The notes beneath the pieces were generated by a model. The model saw only the letters and a list, made by a program, of their open reading frames with translations. It was not told the origin of the DNA and ran no database searches. A DNA stretch of 64,000 nucleotides from an uncultured Myxococcales bacterium (lineage in GTDB: Bacteria > Myxococcota > Myxococcia > Myxococcales > Myxococcaceae): NCBI GenBank assembly GCA_937980205.1, contig CALJKW010000042.1, positions 62,001 to 126,000 on the forward strand, in the 5' to 3' direction. Below are positions 63,901 to 64,000 of the stretch, piece after piece. Numbering within the stretch: the stretch's first letter is position 1; each line of letters starts with the position of its first letter. A program made the position numbers and the translations under genes.

Positions 63901-64000
63901 TCGCAGATCCAGGTCGAGGTCGCGCAGCTCTACGAGCGCGACCTGAAGGACGACGAGTCGGCGATCGAGGGCTACCGCCAGGCGCTCGAGTTCGACCCGG
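54919..64000 (+). CDS. gltI: Giant cytoplasmic TPR protein GltI (AgmK), 3' end outside window
   Basis: From ATG 54919 the frame stays open to the end of the window, more than 3027 residues. There is no signal peptide. The protein is a chain of TPR-like units (ALEGLRALYEQRNDAAALAD, then ALLEGGLRRLAA-type helices), often sharing a pattern A..YR.LLE..P....AL..L..LYE. M. xanthus GltI/AgmK is about 3800 residues, so roughly 800 residues should follow, and gltJ (agmX) is expected next. GltI is thought to sit under the inner membrane in the Agl-Glt machine. On the opposite strand a 2904-codon open frame spans this gene; I regard it as an artefact. Confidence 0.88.
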   Translation, partial: MAKDDTEAQLEKSGRVEELIRLYEGRSKDVPSADEAGHLLSRAGELAREKLKNLARAEELYRRALVYAPNAREALEGLRALYEQRNDAAALADVIERLAAATEGPAAAQLYLKAANLFETKLQRRDRAVLCCQLASKAAPQERQAFQMSRRLLLADGRYLPAFESLERERGILGERDLVEDYLGFAEALVEDPHQHDLANKAIERVLAVDAKNARALAAKATMEKLPEIWKDKVRELRSKSLDERDRRTAARLSLQVAKLFSFFEPGSTQKVKEALDRCFLLWPAMPDALDLLEKVSEKAGDFNVAVQVFTKLAAETKDKQAQVDLLLRVGTVQLSRLGNAAAALESFDKATKLDPSRADAAGSASEALIEQGKVKEGLEVLERHLAGLKEKDAKVTLHLRLADMWASAAKDPASARKHLEAAAKLDPTNANAAYRLAKMLADAEDLEALWPQLELAMSAPRPAKEKVSFLEAVAMLYEDAGDHGRAFQALGWALPLEPDRPGLLKALSEMAQKAQALPLLAGALKRAATLATDAKVSAELWRALATLLQGELGKPVDALEAWHEVAKKSPNDISAEQAIQLIQKSLVEAPQDPRSKLEAEARRLESTAADPGAAAEVYRKILELEPDSVPTLKKLGAAYTSLGQWEQVAVVAERLMALAESGADRAEWRSRLAQLYAERLNRRDEAAKLFMQLLAEGADSAAVIGGLERLAAQGVRQAEISRALAPQYAKAGDYQRQVASLLVQLSSSQEKDEQKGLLDLLAETTEKRLLDERAAYEYRLRGLALDPGDSTFRAEALRLARAQKVHAEYSRFLTEAAAKVEDAALARSLTLDAAEVAAEAGSIDDSASALKAALNKNPDDAEVLARLSALYLKAGRLSDADGVLRRQLLLAEDAEKEQLYLQLAKVSSDLSRPREAAIALAEAIKFGAPEAEHLPKLAQLLEQAGKAEELAHVLARLIAIAEAAGDTEKAHQLSLKRAKLEETSLGDKAGAVKHYAEVLTRKASDPEAIAALEGLMGEEATREDAARALLPAYDAVKDHRKMVGALAAIAAATKDGLEKLNALKQAAKIHSTHLRQPEQAFASMAEALRLVPDDAEIRVQTRTAAEEADLLDAYAELMSELLEGRSPAVALALHKELADVYEKKLNDQANAVKHLHEVLKHDAKNADALKALHRLHRAREEWSELVPIVEMLAAAAADPAEKTELDREAAILCEQKLEDFERASVNWRSIAARDVLAKDAATALDRLYTKLDRPQELAFALELRRNQEGQSPQGRELAFRLAQLRVSKLNDPAGALQMYRQILTEDPSHPGATEALENWARSDSADSAAAIEILDPVLARSGDHARRIAIRESRFAGATAGERARLSAEIRAIYERDMGQPQAAFMNALKAFTEGIDREGIRPELERLARETEAFEELAEIYEDAAAESQDEQQVSLFRRAAEIREQLQQPDDAIRDWKALLELQPQDRQALDSLSRLFEKSQNAKSLSEVLARKAQVAQDPAERFELLVKAGEAFEASGNDAAAIDAFKSALALKRDPAAFVALDRLFGKAKRFMEQADVLDQLAAITNDDTMRLQYLLRRAQLLEKEGQHVESLRAFGTVLEVSPLEANAIAGLERLMAVEQVRPDAARLLEPCYRRLKDIKKLVDVLEVRVSIANPELRLPLFTEIAVLREGLGQKPLAFASRLRAFAEAPQDEQTREELERLAADLGSFEELAAAYEDQLERGADEQLSDDLWRRLAAIYGDRLQRLDLAARAWNEVLTRDPRNLFVLDQLARIFRKTSDFKNLSLVMRRQLALEANVTSQVNLLFELANLAEETLSDKALAAQCYQEILERRPEDPNAIKFLARVLSETERYPELAVLIGREIQLAEQRGQTEQALELMVRLGRLKLSRLNDPRGGLSMFQEVLKRKAAHAGAVGALEEMARSESPLKGEAASTLEPVFAGEGEHLKLVQMLESRVSSEPDPRERVTLLKKISEVYTTQMDNGEMAFVTAARALRELPDDAGALELVLRLYQRADAIDEVQAVLQEVAPKAADDARRAELYRALARIAALNEETEESIDAWKRVLELAPTDPEALETVGKLLAKGGRVQELIDVLKRQLAMADDPQRRAGLLFQMGSLQQDYLKDQAGALATFRRLLEIAPEEPHALERMDRLCEAQERWPELADVLARRLKVAQGDALFAAKYRLGLVRETKLLDKAGAIDLYTELLQSDPRNSGALTRMEAIVAKEPQNLIAVDVLMKAYRATGDLAKLAQVIEARVAVSPDSYERKMLLIELASVRDAQDEPELAFLALWRAFKEDPNDAELRKRLETTAEAAKSYEELVSAYEDELPRIAEAQDAAYICLKVGQILDTKLREADRAVAFYEKAREIQPEIGNRALPALDRIYGNLGQYEQQAGVLDALASIAPEAQERVALLFRLGQLAMEKLDSPDRAAAAFEKILGIDPKHLPSLRALEQLYDSAQTHEKLYRVLEAQKEGAQGAERERILQRIASVAAEGLGNVEESINVYRELLAKNPRNEQAFAQLEKLLDKAGQHAELFELLKGKLTVTVDPRELVRLNEKVGRVLFQQLGKAEEAIAYFKAALERDARHRGALECLRDIFEQMERKDDLVIVLRRLIPLQEDATGVKGLRIRLGEVLAQGGRREEALDAARRALEVEPHAVPELERVVNIFMTLKAYPDAVRALELKSTVFQTLEDREAAVATMFQVADLWTDTAHKPEASGPALERILEIDPSNRVAYERALKLYSSVNDWRAYTTAMDRYLANLVTDEEKVASLKELAQVQEQRLGQKDVAFLKLLRAVELAPADHELREQVERLADETEGYEELATAYEHVADNVPRGPLAERLYLVLAKVQSEKLNDMPGAEASLRKILEFDPTNEIALDTLAQLFSGRGKDKEYIVALEQKLEAAGSIERRKEILREIARVFAERMNNPREAQGALERALELEPDAQTLQSLIALQRAGEDFAGVANSLLRMRDIAATPEERSQIQVEVAQLYERDLKDDESAIEGYRQALEFDP

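Overview
The window is GC-rich DNA (strong G/C bias at third codon positions) from a gliding myxobacterium, Myxococcota and most likely order Myxococcales. The evidence is an almost complete Glt gliding-motility gene set, two proteins with MYXO-CTERM-type tails, an ArsA-like two-domain ATPase, many PEGA, TPR, FHA and PilZ proteins, and numerous secreted proteins and lipoproteins. I saw no rRNA, tRNA or CRISPR array.

Layout. (1) 1-1097: 3' half of the PrkA serine kinase gene. (2) 1065-10730: an apparent genomic island bounded by a perfect 35-bp direct repeat that duplicates the 3' end of prkA. It carries a 2454-residue Rhs/YD-repeat lipoprotein with a putative HEAGH metallopeptidase tip, a translationally coupled lipoprotein, and the wreck of an SF2 helicase gene. 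(3) 10733-17808, minus strand: a beta-propeller-like lipoprotein with two apparent frameshifts, an orphan MqsA/YgiT-type regulator, and a secreted TldD/TldE-like pair. (4) 17985-24871: ArsA-like ATPase, a palindromic repeat region, a PEGA protein, the housekeeping run accA-hisC-cmk, and a membrane adenylate/guanylate cyclase. (5) 24833-28899: two divergent MYXO-CTERM proteins and a transmembrane Ser/Thr kinase. (6) 28986-37953: a secreted ACE-like M2 peptidase, a cold-shock gene with terminator, a G-rich convergent spacer, an adenosylhomocysteinase-like Rossmann protein, a secreted HELGH peptidase, and a catalytic/non-catalytic M16 pair.

(7) 38148-44367: a PilZ protein, two FlgT-like envelope proteins, an LPP20-like protein, a PEGA lipoprotein, a FecR-domain protein, a MITE-like insertion, an unknown protein and a family-5 uracil-DNA glycosylase. 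(8) 44495-end: the gliding cluster in the order gltD (agmU), gltE (aglT), two tandem gltF-like small proteins, gltG (FHA plus TonB-like domain), gltH (outer-membrane barrel), an RGG-rich TPR protein, and gltI (agmK), a TPR giant running off the window after more than 3000 residues.

In Myxococcus xanthus the Glt proteins form the trans-envelope part of the Agl-Glt gliding machine: GltI in the cytoplasm, GltG across the inner membrane, GltD/E/F in the periplasm, GltH in the outer membrane. The gene order here fits that scheme. Names for this cluster come from domain content, lengths and order recalled for M. xanthus; no database search was run. Minus-strand and off-frame ORFs overlapping the listed genes were treated as GC-driven shadows.
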